Origin: Cyanosarcina radialis HA8281-LM2
GTDB lineage: Bacteria > Cyanobacteriota > Cyanobacteriia > Cyanobacteriales > CCAP-1448
Direction of reading: 5' to 3'
Length of the DNA stretch: 64,000 bases
Assembly: GCA_019359615.1 (NCBI GenBank)
Contig: JAHHHA010000003.1
Location: forward strand, 124,001-188,000
Each line of letters starts with the position of its first letter. Position 1 is the stretch's first letter. A program made the position numbers and the translations under genes. Shown here in pieces: positions 9,304 to 17,701 of this stretch. Below the pieces are notes generated by a model. It did not search any database. It was not told the origin of the DNA and saw nothing but the letters and a program-made list of their open reading frames with translations.

Positions 9304-10029
9304 TCAGGATGCTACGGCTAGAGGAACTGCATCTTCAAACAAAAAGCCGTAGAGGAATTTTTCTGACCATTCGTGCCCAAAGTAGCTGCCGAACAAACCA
9401 GAAGCCGGATCGCGTTCGGCACTGTAGCGATCGTAATCTTTTTGAGCTTTGACGATCCGTTGAATATCGCTCGCATCGGTTAGAGGAGAGGCATTCTCTA
9501 GCAATTGCCAGTATAGATCTAGATAATCTTTAAAGGCATCAAAAACCCTCGTTGCTACTGTGGGAGCATCGGTTTTAGCAAACAGCAGATACTTAGAGAA
9601 ATATTGGTTGGCATCGTAGAATTTCATCTCTAAATCTTGTGCCAGATCGGGATATTTGCCGTGTAAAGTTTGTAGCGGCTTAATGTATTTATTTTGGTAA
9701 TCCAGATCTTGAAATAGAGGCTGAAAGTCCAAGACTATCAGGTTCTTGACTTTTCCAAAAGATAAAAAGTCAACTCCTAGCAGCGGCAAATCGTAGCCAT
9801 GGCTGGGATAAATGACGCTATTGAAGATTTGAGCGCTTTCGCCAGCATCGATATAGGTGTAGCGGATCTTGCGCAATTCTGGGCACTCATAACACCAACT
9901 GCGGATAGTAGCGGGGTTTCGACCGCGATCGCTCACGTTAAATTCTAATCCCGGCGGAATGGGGCGACTTTTCAGGTCAAACCGTTGAAACAGTTCTCGT
10001 TCTAAATGCTCCTGAAAGGGCTTATACAT
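9304..10029 (-). CDS. pebA: 15,16-dihydrobiliverdin:ferredoxin oxidoreductase PebA
   Basis: PebA reduces biliverdin IX-alpha to 15,16-dihydrobiliverdin and hands it to PebB. At 241 residues it has normal length for a bilin reductase. It shows the block NSVIYPSHGYDLPLLGVDFLSFG followed by LIVLDFQPLF and a KDYDRYSAERDPASGLFGSYFG region parallel to that of PebB. pebA precedes pebB on the minus strand, the usual order. Its presence implies phycoerythrobilin on phycoerythrin or another PEB-bearing phycobiliprotein; none is encoded in this window. Confidence 0.93.
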   Translation of the reverse strand: MYKPFQEHLERELFQRFDLKSRPIPPGLEFNVSDRGRNPATIRSWCYECPELRKIRYTYIDAGESAQIFNSVIYPSHGYDLPLLGVDFLSFGKVKNLIVLDFQPLFQDLDYQNKYIKPLQTLHGKYPDLAQDLEMKFYDANQYFSKYLLFAKTDAPTVATRVFDAFKDYLDLYWQLLENASPLTDASDIQRIVKAQKDYDRYSAERDPASGLFGSYFGHEWSEKFLYGFLFEDAVPLAVAS

Positions 10030-10365
10030 AACAGATCTGGCGTTTGAGCGACTCCCCTGAGAATAGAAGAGTCCGATCTACCAAACCCTTTTTCTGAGGA
10101 ACAAAGCAACAATCTGTAATAAAGCAGAAATGAAAAACTCCACGCCACTTGCGGGATGGAGTTTTTGGGCATGGGAAATCGGGCATGGCGCATGGGAAAG
10201 AACCTGCCAATGCCCTATCCCTATGCCCCAAGTCGGCGAGCGGCTGTCCCTCTCTACCCACAAGGGAATGGAGTTTTCCGCCGACTTCCTATGAAATATG
10301 GATTGCTATACTGCCCCACGTCTAAGATTGAACTTGGTTGACTTACTTACCACCAAATTTTATCT
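10030..10365. other. Divergent promoter region pebA / HcyBio gene
   Basis: 336 bp between divergent genes. It contains a hairpin at 10133-10166 (arms AAAAACTCCA and TGGAGTTTTT) and runs built on GGGCATGGG-type repeats (10169-10225). Promoters of both genes must lie here, but I cannot assign -10 or -35 boxes with confidence. Confidence 0.5.
10133..10166. other. Terminator-like hairpin upstream of two divergent genes
   Basis: Ten-base arms AAAAACTCCA and TGGAGTTTTT flank a 14-nt interior. The shape is that of a bidirectional terminator, but it sits upstream of both neighbours. It could attenuate pebA leader transcription or be a remnant repeat. Confidence 0.45.
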
Positions 10366-11580
10366 ATGCGAACTATTGCCGAAATAAATGACAAAATCCA
10401 GCGCCAGCAGGCAGTAGTTTGGACGGTTGGCGAACTCAAAGCACGGGTGGCAGAGGTGGGAGTAACTCAGAGTGCTAAAGAAGTAGATGTCATTGCTACG
10501 GGCACTTTTGAACCGATGGAGTCTTCGGGAGCGATTATCAACTTGGGACATACCGATCCACCGATTAAAATTCGCTCTTGCTGGTTAGATGGCGTTCCTG
10601 CCTACGCTGGCTTTGGTGCGGTAGATTTGTATCTGGGCGCTACAGCCATGGTGGAATACCCCAATATCGGTGAAGTACCAGATCTAGAGGCGCGGCGCAG
10701 CGGGTACGTGCAAGAGCGAGGGGGCGGTCATGTAATTGAAGATTTGATCGCTGGTAAGCCAGTGCAACTAAGAGCGATCGGACAGGTGACAGATTGTTAC
10801 CCTAGAGCCTCGTTTGAAACTACCATTACCCAAGAGACGATCAACCAATTTTATCTCTACAATCCTCGCAATTTGTATCAGAATTTTATTGTCGGGGTTA
10901 ATGGCGGCGATCGCCCGTTGTTTACCTATTTAGGAATCTTGCAACCTCGACTGGGAAACGCCGTTTACTCTAGCATTGGGGCCGTTTCTCCCCTACTCAA
11001 CGACCCAGATTTGCAACTAATCGGCATTGGCAGCAGAATTTTCTTAGGTGGAGCTATAGGTTATATCGCCTGGGAAGGAACGCAGCACTTTCCGATGCAA
11101 AAGCGCCTGCCCAATCGTACCCCGATCGGCCCTGCCGCTACGGTGGCATTAATTGGCGATGCCAAGCAAATGGATCGGCGGTGGGTGCGAGGTTGCTATT
11201 TGAAAAATTACGGACCTTCTCTGATGTTGGGGGTAGGCGTACCCTTACCAGTGCTGTCGGAGGCAGTCGTGGCTAGATGCGCCGTGCAAGATAAAGACAT
11301 CGTAGCCCCGGTGGTCGATTTCTCGATTCCTCGCCGCGTTCGGCCTACATTTGGTTTAGTCAGTTACGCCCAATTGAAAACTGGCAAAATGACGATCGAA
11401 GGTAAAAGCGTGCGAGTTGCTCCTCTAGCGAGTATATATTTATCTGCTAAGGTAGCCTTAGAGTTGAAGGAATGGCTGCTCGCAGGAAAATTTACTCTGA
11501 CCGAACCTGTGGCCACTTTGCCGAGCGATCGCGCCTTTTTCCCCCAAGATCGCTGGGGTTCTCAAATTCCGCTTGATTGA
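10366..11580 (+). CDS. Homocysteine biosynthesis (HcyBio/DUF39) family protein
   Basis: 404 residues. The start (RTIAEINDKIQRQQAVVWT) and the phrase GAIINLGHTDPPIKI identify the HcyBio family, originally DUF39. Archaeal members are implicated in putting sulfide onto aspartate semialdehyde to make homocysteine. Cyanobacterial members lack the C-terminal ferredoxin or CBS domains of some relatives, and this one ends without either. The likely role is sulfur assimilation into homocysteine or a related step, by inference from the family. It is a stand-alone gene downstream of the divergent pebA promoter region. Confidence 0.85.
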   Translation: MRTIAEINDKIQRQQAVVWTVGELKARVAEVGVTQSAKEVDVIATGTFEPMESSGAIINLGHTDPPIKIRSCWLDGVPAYAGFGAVDLYLGATAMVEYPNIGEVPDLEARRSGYVQERGGGHVIEDLIAGKPVQLRAIGQVTDCYPRASFETTITQETINQFYLYNPRNLYQNFIVGVNGGDRPLFTYLGILQPRLGNAVYSSIGAVSPLLNDPDLQLIGIGSRIFLGGAIGYIAWEGTQHFPMQKRLPNRTPIGPAATVALIGDAKQMDRRWVRGCYLKNYGPSLMLGVGVPLPVLSEAVVARCAVQDKDIVAPVVDFSIPRRVRPTFGLVSYAQLKTGKMTIEGKSVRVAPLASIYLSAKVALELKEWLLAGKFTLTEPVATLPSDRAFFPQDRWGSQIPLD

Positions 11581-11627
11581 GGCGATCGTTGTCCTATATA
11601 GAAGTTAAAAATAATTGGATATTCTTG

Positions 11628-11703
11628 GGGACAGCCCAGAGGGCTATCCCACAAGAAGGTGGATCTTCCCGCTCATTTCACAATTACCGAATTTAATTCT
11701 TAA
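11628..11703. repeat. Dispersed repeat, copy 1 (downstream of the PLD-CHAT pair)
   Basis: This has a 30-bp hairpin module (starting GGGACAGCCCAGAGGGCTAT, 11628-11657) and a 25-bp module at 11679-11703. Both recur exactly at 16701-16770, the 25-bp module there in inverted orientation. Confidence 0.85.
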
Positions 11704-11741
11704 TTTTCATTAAGAACGACGATCGATTACTTTTATTGCGA

Positions 11742-13382
11742 TTAAAAAGTGACGCGATCGCTCAATGTTTCTAACAAACTAGGGCCCACTCCCGATACGC
11801 CGTCGAGATCGGCTAAAGAAGTAAAAGGTTTTTGATTTCTAGCCTCAATAATCCGTTGAGCCAGTTTTGGTCCTACGCCTGGGAGTGCTTCTAATTCTTG
11901 TAAACTGGCAGTATTGAGGTTGACCTTCCCCTCGCTGCGATCCCTTACAGGTGGAGTCGATATAGTAGCTAACTGCGGGCATTGTTGCTGTTGGGATGCG
12001 ATTTTCTGTTTGAGACTAGCTGGTATTCCTAATTGGGCAACAGTGTAAAGTCGATCGAATTCGCGGGTAAAATGAGCGGCGACAGTGGGATTTTGAATTA
12101 CTAACAGCGTTTCATCGTTATTAGTATTAGCAGCAGCCGACCAATTGTGAGAACCAGTAATAACGGTTTGCCCGTCAATTACCGCAAATTTGTGATGCAA
12201 TAAATCGCCTTTAGCTAACACGGGCGCACCCACGCTACTAATTGGCTGCGGCCAAGGACGATTGTTAGCTTCATATTTACAACTATCCGCTAAAGCCACT
12301 CCCATTAAATCTAAAGCATCGCTATAACTGCGATAGGCAAACTCTCTTTCGATTAAAGCTTTTACTTCCACACCCCGCTGGCGATCGCTTTCTAAGATGT
12401 CGGCCAAAAGTTGCTCTGAAAACACAAACAGCGCCAAATCTACCTTTTGAACTGCCGAACTTAAGGTTTTGCCGATCGTGCCATTAGTAGTTTCGCTCCA
12501 AGGTACGGTTCTGGAAGTAGGAGAAAACTGGACGGTAAGTTTACTACCTTTTAAGTCGATTGTTTTGGCGGGACGAAACGGCTTTTTCACCCCAAATAAA
12601 CTATCTGGTTTGCCTAACGGCCCGTCGCCCCACATCAAGTTAAATTCTTGAGTAAATAAGGCTGCTAATTCGGCACTTTCAATTTTTAAGAGATTGTTAG
12701 CATTTCCCTGGCTGTTGAGTCGCCTGAAATCTCCATGAATGTCGCTAGGAGTAAAGTTTGCGGAAGTAACAATTAGGATGCGATCGTCTACGATGACAAA
12801 CTTGTGGTGCATTAACCCGCTACCAGCCGAACCATCAGCAGTATCGTCAATAATGGGGATACTAGCATTAAGTAACATCGCTACTGCATCCCGTCGATCG
12901 ATTTCAGTCCGACTGAGTTTGCCATCGCGATCGAGATCTACTAACTGCCGGAATTCCTGATAGCGATCGCGTTCTCTTACTGGCAGTTTCGTCACCTCAT
13001 CAGTAGTAAGATACGACCACGGACGGCTGTAATTATGTTCTAGAATTACTCGCACCCGCACCCCAGCTTTCTGTTTTTCAACTAAGGCTTTAGCGATTTG
13101 GGGCAAGCGGAATTCTTGCACCGCTAGATCTACAGTGGCACGAGAGGAGGCGATCGCCTCAATAATTTCTGCCTCTAAGTTATCTCCAGGGCGCTGTTTT
13201 TGACGGTAAGGTTCTCGATATTTAGTAGCAGCATTGTGATTGAAATAAACTTGCACTAATTGGTCTTGAGGTAAAGGTTTAAGAGGGGAATTCTTTACTT
13301 GTGACTGCTGACAGCCAACTATAGCTACCCCTATTACTAAGACCAAACCAGCAGTAATTCGAGCCGAAAAGATAGCCTTCAT
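11742..13382 (-). CDS. Exported phospholipase-D-family lipoprotein with EF-hand loop and helix-hairpin-helix tail
   Basis: Using the ATG at 13382 gives 546 residues. A hydrophobic leader ends in IVG-C24, a probable lipobox, so the protein should be a lipoprotein. Two HxKxxxxD motifs (H192/K194/D199 and H396/K398/D403) mark a complete two-repeat PLD fold, a phosphodiesterase and often a nuclease. Between the start of the fold and the first motif lies a canonical EF-hand loop (D149-E160, DLDRDGKLSRTE). Residues 487-546 form a ComEA-like helix-hairpin-helix domain (VNLNTASLQELEALPGVGP). Longer in-frame starts exist, but they translate a hairpin repeat at 13404-13460. It follows the CHAT gene on the same strand. 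An extracytoplasmic DNA-binding nuclease is my inference. Confidence 0.88.
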   Translation of the reverse strand: MKAIFSARITAGLVLVIGVAIVGCQQSQVKNSPLKPLPQDQLVQVYFNHNAATKYREPYRQKQRPGDNLEAEIIEAIASSRATVDLAVQEFRLPQIAKALVEKQKAGVRVRVILEHNYSRPWSYLTTDEVTKLPVRERDRYQEFRQLVDLDRDGKLSRTEIDRRDAVAMLLNASIPIIDDTADGSAGSGLMHHKFVIVDDRILIVTSANFTPSDIHGDFRRLNSQGNANNLLKIESAELAALFTQEFNLMWGDGPLGKPDSLFGVKKPFRPAKTIDLKGSKLTVQFSPTSRTVPWSETTNGTIGKTLSSAVQKVDLALFVFSEQLLADILESDRQRGVEVKALIEREFAYRSYSDALDLMGVALADSCKYEANNRPWPQPISSVGAPVLAKGDLLHHKFAVIDGQTVITGSHNWSAAANTNNDETLLVIQNPTVAAHFTREFDRLYTVAQLGIPASLKQKIASQQQQCPQLATISTPPVRDRSEGKVNLNTASLQELEALPGVGPKLAQRIIEARNQKPFTSLADLDGVSGVGPSLLETLSDRVTF

Positions 13383-13403
13383 ACGCGATCGCAAATCTGG
13401 CTT

Positions 13404-13460
13404 GCCCTCACCCCCGTCCCCTCTCCCGCGGGAGAGGGGTGCCGGAGGCGGGGTGAGGGC
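13404..13460. repeat. GC-rich inverted repeat, copy 1
   Basis: A 57-bp imperfect palindrome starting GCCCTCACCCCCGTCCCC and ending GGCGGGGTGAGGGC, between the CHAT gene and the PLD gene. Apart from the hairpin tip, it matches the copy at 63864-63924. Confidence 0.9.
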
Positions 13461-13492
13461 TGGATTCATGATTTTAATAACCGGATTTCGGC

Positions 13493-16441
13493 TCAATTCC
13501 ACTCCCCTTGAATGGTAAAAGCTGCCCAATAATAAGGCGCTAGTCCTTGCTGGTGCATTTCTAGCTGTGCTTGGCGCAAAGCCGCCGCTGGCGTTAAACC
13601 TTGACTTAATAACCCTTGATAAAATCTCTTCATTAACTTCGCTGTCGCCGCATCATCCACGCTCCACAAACTGACTACGACGCGGGGAGAACCAGCATAC
13701 ATGAAGCCGCGCGTTAAGCCGACTATCCCCTCACCGCTGATTTCTTTACCTAAACCCGTTTGACAGGCACTCAACACGATTAAATCGGCGGGCAGGTTCA
13801 AATTAAAGATGTCTCGCAGGCGCAAAAAGCCATTCTTTGGCTGTCCTTTTTGGTCGATCGTGGATAAAACTACTCCCGATGCGGTGGGATTGGCGCTGTT
13901 GAGGATGCCGTGAGTCGCTAGGTGAACTATGCGGTATTGACTCAGTTCGGGACGGTTGATATTAGTTAAATTGGCCGCGAAATCTAACTTGAGATCGAAT
14001 TGGTTTTTGGGGACTAATTTGACAATTTCCTCGGCTTCGGTGCGAGTGTTGGTTAAACGGGCGAATTCAACCCCAGATTCAGTAGCGGAACGCTCTAAGC
14101 TGCTTTGGGATAACTCCAAGTCGAGGTTATTGTTTGGGGGGACGGGTTTGGTGTTAGGTTTGAGGCGATCGTCATCTTTGGTAAATACCGGATCTGCCAT
14201 CACAGCTATAGTTTTGGGAGCAGATTTGCGCCCTTTCACTTGCTCTCTGAGGCTAGATAGAGTCCCAGCAGAAGGTAAGTTGACGACTTCGCGGGTAACT
14301 AATAAGGGTTCGTTAGATTTGGGTCGATAAAGGGTAACAAAGGGAATGTAAGCTAATGCCCCATCGCTGACAATAACCAGGCGTTTTTGCCCTAATTCCT
14401 CGGTAGCAGGAGCGATGAGGATTTGACTCAACTGTTGGTTAGCTTGTTCTAACTCGTCTGGCTTGAAGTTGAAAGAGCGTCGATCGGTAAGGAGACTATA
14501 GAATTTCCGAGCAGAGGCTTCGATATCGGCTTTTTTAGGTAATTCGTAACTCTTGATGCTGGTGTTGGTAACTACCCACAGGTAAGAGCGTTCTTCGCCT
14601 AAAGAGTATTCCAACAGGACGGTATTATCGTCTAGTAGCTGCTGAATTTGAGTTAGGGTGAGGGGTTGGGGATATTTGAGCGCGGCATAGCGGGGACTGC
14701 TGGTGCGGATTTGGGTTTGGAGTTGTTGGTATCGATCTTGGAGTTGGGCATCTTCTTTCTCTAGGGCGGCTTTTTGCTCTGGAGTGTATTTACCGCCCAG
14801 AAGTTGGAGGCGACGGGTTTCTAAAGCCGAGAGTTGTTGGCGGAGGGTAGTTTCTCGTTCTAAGAGTTGGGGGGAGACACCTTGGCGGATGTTGGCGTTG
14901 GATTCTGTTAGCAGTTCGATTAAAGTGCGGGCGCGACTGCGTTCGCTAGTTTCTAAAGCTTGGGCATCGTAACCTTGCTTGGGTTCCTGTTTGTGCAGTT
15001 GCATCAAGATGTCGGTTTTCAGTTGGTAATAACCTCGAACGGTGGCAAAGTAAGAGGTTCGCAGGTCGGGGTTAGCGATTTTGGTGCGGAGGTCTTCGAT
15101 AATGTCGATGGCAGAGTTGATGTAGGTGAGGGCAGCTTTGAGATTGCCCCGGCTGCGTTCTAGGCTAGCAAGATTGCCCAAAATGGTAGCTTCCTGAGAT
15201 TTATTTCCCACTTGGTGCGATAGGTGTAAGGATTGGTTATAGTAATCTAGGGCTTTGTGCTTTTCTCCCAAATCGTCGTAAACCCCACCGATGTTGTTCA
15301 AAGTCCTAGCTTCCCCAGCTTTGTCACCCACTTGGTGCGATAGGGGTAAGGATTGGTTATAGTAATCTAGGGCTTTTTGCTTCTCTCCCAAAGCGTCGTA
15401 AACCAAACCGATGTTGTTCAACGTGGTAGCTTCCCCAGCTTTGTCACCCACTTGGTGCGATAGGGGTAAGGATTGGTTATAGTAATCTAGAGCTTTTTGC
15501 TTCTCTCCCAAAGCAGAGTAAACCAAACCGATGTTGTTCAAAGTCCTAGCTTCCCCAGCTCGATCCCCCACTTGCTGCCTTAGAGGTAAGGATTGCTGGT
15601 AGTAATCTAAAGCTCTCTGCTTTTCTCCCAAAGCGTCGTAAACCCCACCGATGTTGTTCAACGTGGTAGCTTCCCCAGCTTGATCCTCAACTTGCTGCGA
15701 TAGGTGTAAGGATTGGTTATAGTAATCTAGAGCTTTTTGCTTCTCTCCCAAAGCAGAGTAAACCAAACCGATGTTGTTCAACGTGGTAGCTTCCCCAGAT
15801 TTATCTCCCACTTGCTGCCTTAGAGGTAAGGATTGGTTATAGTAATCTAGGGCTTTCTGCTTCTCTCCCAAAGTAGAGTAAACCAAACCGATGTTGTTCA
15901 AAGTGCTAGCTTCCTGGGATTTATCCCCTACTTGCCGCGATAGAGGTAAGGATTGGTTGAAATATTCTAGGGCTTTGTGCTTTTCTCCCAAATCGTCGTA
16001 AACTGCACCAATATTGTTCAAAGTGGTAGCTTCCCCAGCTTTATCCCCCACTTGCCGCCATAAGGGTAAGGATTGGTGGTAGTAATCTAGAGCTTTCTGC
16101 TGCTCTCCCAAATCGTTGTAAACTCGACCTATTCCTAAGAGTGTCAAGGCTTCCCCGGCTTTATCGCCCGCAGCCCGAAATAGTGGTAGTGCCTCTTGCC
16201 ATTTTGCAATTGCTCGCTGTCTGGATTCTAAGGTTTTTTGCCGATAGAGTTGCCTTCCTTCCTCTAAAAGTTGCTGTGCGCGTTTAGCTGCTGGCTGCTG
16301 CGAGATGAGGTTTGTTGGTAAGGCGATCGCTTCTGGGGTAATCTGTGGTGTCGAGGCGATCGCCGGGGTCGATAACCAAGCTAAAGCGATCGCAGCAGTA
16401 ATATTGCGGCGGTGGCACGACCAAGAACTGGATTTAGCCAT
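13493..16441 (-). CDS. Exported TPR-repeat protein with C-terminal CHAT (caspase-like) domain
   Basis: 982 residues. An N-terminal signal peptide (hydrophobic stretch about 13-29, then STPAIAS) is followed by TPRs of exactly 40 residues (NNIGLVY.ALGEKQKALDYYNQSLPL), a coiled-coil linker and a CHAT domain. The CHAT His-Cys pair is H844 (HLATHG) and C893 (LSACQTG), so the protease site looks intact. CHAT domains are clan CD peptidases related to caspases and separase. Large TPR-CHAT proteins are common in filamentous cyanobacteria; most have no known substrate. The PLD lipoprotein follows about 110 bp downstream on the same strand. Repeat units are nearly identical at the DNA level. Confidence 0.9.
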   Translation of the reverse strand: MAKSSSWSCHRRNITAAIALAWLSTPAIASTPQITPEAIALPTNLISQQPAAKRAQQLLEEGRQLYRQKTLESRQRAIAKWQEALPLFRAAGDKAGEALTLLGIGRVYNDLGEQQKALDYYHQSLPLWRQVGDKAGEATTLNNIGAVYDDLGEKHKALEYFNQSLPLSRQVGDKSQEASTLNNIGLVYSTLGEKQKALDYYNQSLPLRQQVGDKSGEATTLNNIGLVYSALGEKQKALDYYNQSLHLSQQVEDQAGEATTLNNIGGVYDALGEKQRALDYYQQSLPLRQQVGDRAGEARTLNNIGLVYSALGEKQKALDYYNQSLPLSHQVGDKAGEATTLNNIGLVYDALGEKQKALDYYNQSLPLSHQVGDKAGEARTLNNIGGVYDDLGEKHKALDYYNQSLHLSHQVGNKSQEATILGNLASLERSRGNLKAALTYINSAIDIIEDLRTKIANPDLRTSYFATVRGYYQLKTDILMQLHKQEPKQGYDAQALETSERSRARTLIELLTESNANIRQGVSPQLLERETTLRQQLSALETRRLQLLGGKYTPEQKAALEKEDAQLQDRYQQLQTQIRTSSPRYAALKYPQPLTLTQIQQLLDDNTVLLEYSLGEERSYLWVVTNTSIKSYELPKKADIEASARKFYSLLTDRRSFNFKPDELEQANQQLSQILIAPATEELGQKRLVIVSDGALAYIPFVTLYRPKSNEPLLVTREVVNLPSAGTLSSLREQVKGRKSAPKTIAVMADPVFTKDDDRLKPNTKPVPPNNNLDLELSQSSLERSATESGVEFARLTNTRTEAEEIVKLVPKNQFDLKLDFAANLTNINRPELSQYRIVHLATHGILNSANPTASGVVLSTIDQKGQPKNGFLRLRDIFNLNLPADLIVLSACQTGLGKEISGEGIVGLTRGFMYAGSPRVVVSLWSVDDAATAKLMKRFYQGLLSQGLTPAAALRQAQLEMHQQGLAPYYWAAFTIQGEWN
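15170..16140. repeat. 120-bp tandem repeats encoding TPRs
   Basis: A marker (CCGATGTTGTTCA or one variant) ends at 15300, 15420, 15540, 15660, 15780, 15900 and 16020, exactly 120 bp apart. Units encode 40-residue TPRs and are close to identical, implying recent duplication or gene conversion. Confidence 0.9.
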
Positions 16442-17135
16442 GATGTACGCTTATTTTTAGCCAATATTGTCCCGATTTTAACTGGCGATCGCCGGATTTA
16501 GGCAGATGGTAACAAAGCTATATGGTTGGTGGGAAGTTGGAGAGCGATACGTGCTCCGCACAGGCTGCGCCAACGTTTTTGTGGGTTTGGGATTTGAGGT
16601 GCGATCTCCAGAGCTAAAGCCGTTGTTGCACTATCGACTTCAGCCATCTCCGCCAGGGGTTCAAAACCCCACAGCTTAAGCTCAAGTCCATTGATGAAGG
16701 TTAAGAATTAAATTCGGTAATTGTGGGGCGGGCCTCTTGTGGGACAGCCCAGAGGGCTATCCCACAAGAATTACCCAATTATTTTTTTTACTTCCATAAA
16801 TGGACTAAGGAACTAAATTTCCCAAAGGCCATGGAGTCCTCTTTAGAGGACTTTAACTTTGAGACAGGGGTTTTGAACCCCTGTCGGGGCAAGCTTTTGA
16901 CCGTTAAGTTGACGCGCATAAATGTTTTGCGCTCCTACGGGTAATTTATGCGTAACAGTTATGCGAGCAAAATGGTATTAGGATCGGGAAAAAAGGCAGC
17001 GATCGTCTTGGGAATAAGACTTATAGATCCCTAAACCCCCCATAAGTTAAAAAATTTACAGTTGTTCTTCGCCCTCTTCGCCCTCCTCCCTCTCTGATAG
17101 GATAAAGACGGAGGTGTAAGTCAAGAGCGGCAGCC
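16442..17135. other. Repeat-rich intergenic region
   Basis: About 690 bp without a supported gene. It holds the second copy of a dispersed repeat (16701-16770), complementary GGGGTTCAAAACCCC-type hairpins near 16658-16675 and 16865-16885, and an AT-rich stretch leading to the next gene. One open frame of about 70 codons near 16723-16944 is mostly repeat translation. Confidence 0.5.
16701..16770. repeat. Dispersed repeat, copy 2 (upstream of the CHAT gene)
   Basis: The 25-bp module at 16701-16725 is the exact reverse complement of 11679-11703. The 30-bp hairpin module at 16741-16770 equals 11628-11657. The two copies bracket the CHAT-PLD gene pair. Confidence 0.85.
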
Positions 17136-17516
17136 ATGTCTAGACGAAAAAAGACATTTCCATGCGGTCATAAAGGGTACGGTCAAATCTGTCACCGCTG
17201 TCTCCAAGAAACTTTAATTCAAGAACACAAAAAACAGCAAAAACAAGAGTGGGAAGACACCTTTGCTAGAGATCCCATTGACCTAAGACACCTGCCAACT
17301 CATGTCGTGGTAAGAGCGCGAAGCGTCATTGCTGGTTTGCAAACTCAAAACAATTATCGGGAATTTGGTGGCAAGCGACTTCGCCACAACCGCTTAATCG
17401 TCAGTATCCCCATTACTCGTAATTATCGAATGCTGTGCCGCGACAGTGGCAGTACCTTGATCCCTCAAGAAATTTTGTCTCACGAAGACTACAACATTTG
17501 CAAACCTGGCGGTTAA
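17136..17516 (+). CDS. Small zinc-ribbon protein with RelE/ParE-like C-terminal half
   Basis: 126 residues. The N terminus has a CxH...CxxC metal-binding cluster (C10, H12, C19, C22 in FPCGHKGYGQICHRC), then a charged helix. The second half (YREFGGKRLRHNRL, VSIPITRNYRMLCR) resembles the last strands of the RelE/ParE toxin fold, in which the signature reads roughly kRL...SIrI...YRi. No antitoxin gene precedes or follows it. The zinc site is clearly visible. The toxin-like fold is my inference from the pattern, and a housekeeping RNA-binding role is equally possible. Confidence 0.75.
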   Translation: MSRRKKTFPCGHKGYGQICHRCLQETLIQEHKKQQKQEWEDTFARDPIDLRHLPTHVVVRARSVIAGLQTQNNYREFGGKRLRHNRLIVSIPITRNYRMLCRDSGSTLIPQEILSHEDYNICKPGG

Positions 17517-17590
17517 GAAGTGTTGAGTGTTGAGTGTTGAGTGTGGAATGTAGAGTGTGGAATGTAGAGTGTGGAATGTAGAGTTAATAA
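17517..17590. repeat. GTGTTGA / GTGGAAT heptamer array
   Basis: Tandem degenerate heptamers of the GAGTGTT and AATGTAGAGTGTGG type directly after the stop codon of the preceding gene. Similar arrays occur near 18893, 36957, 55857 and 57177. Confidence 0.8.
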
Positions 17591-17701
17591 ATTCTCCCTT
17601 GCTCTCCCTGCTCTCCCTTGTCTCCCCTCTCTTCTCCTCAATCTGAACCTGTCATTAGCTCTTAGAATATAAAGTGGAGAGTTGTTTGCCAGGAAATCAC
17701 C

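Noticed and set aside
15170-16140. CRISPR array
   Set aside because: The regular 120-bp spacing is in the coding frame of a TPR protein; the units have no repeat-spacer structure.
16723-16944. 73-codon plus-strand frame
   Set aside because: It is mostly translation of dispersed hairpin repeats.
17517-17590. CRISPR-like short repeats
   Set aside because: Units are 7 bp, contiguous and without spacers: typical cyanobacterial heptamer repeats.
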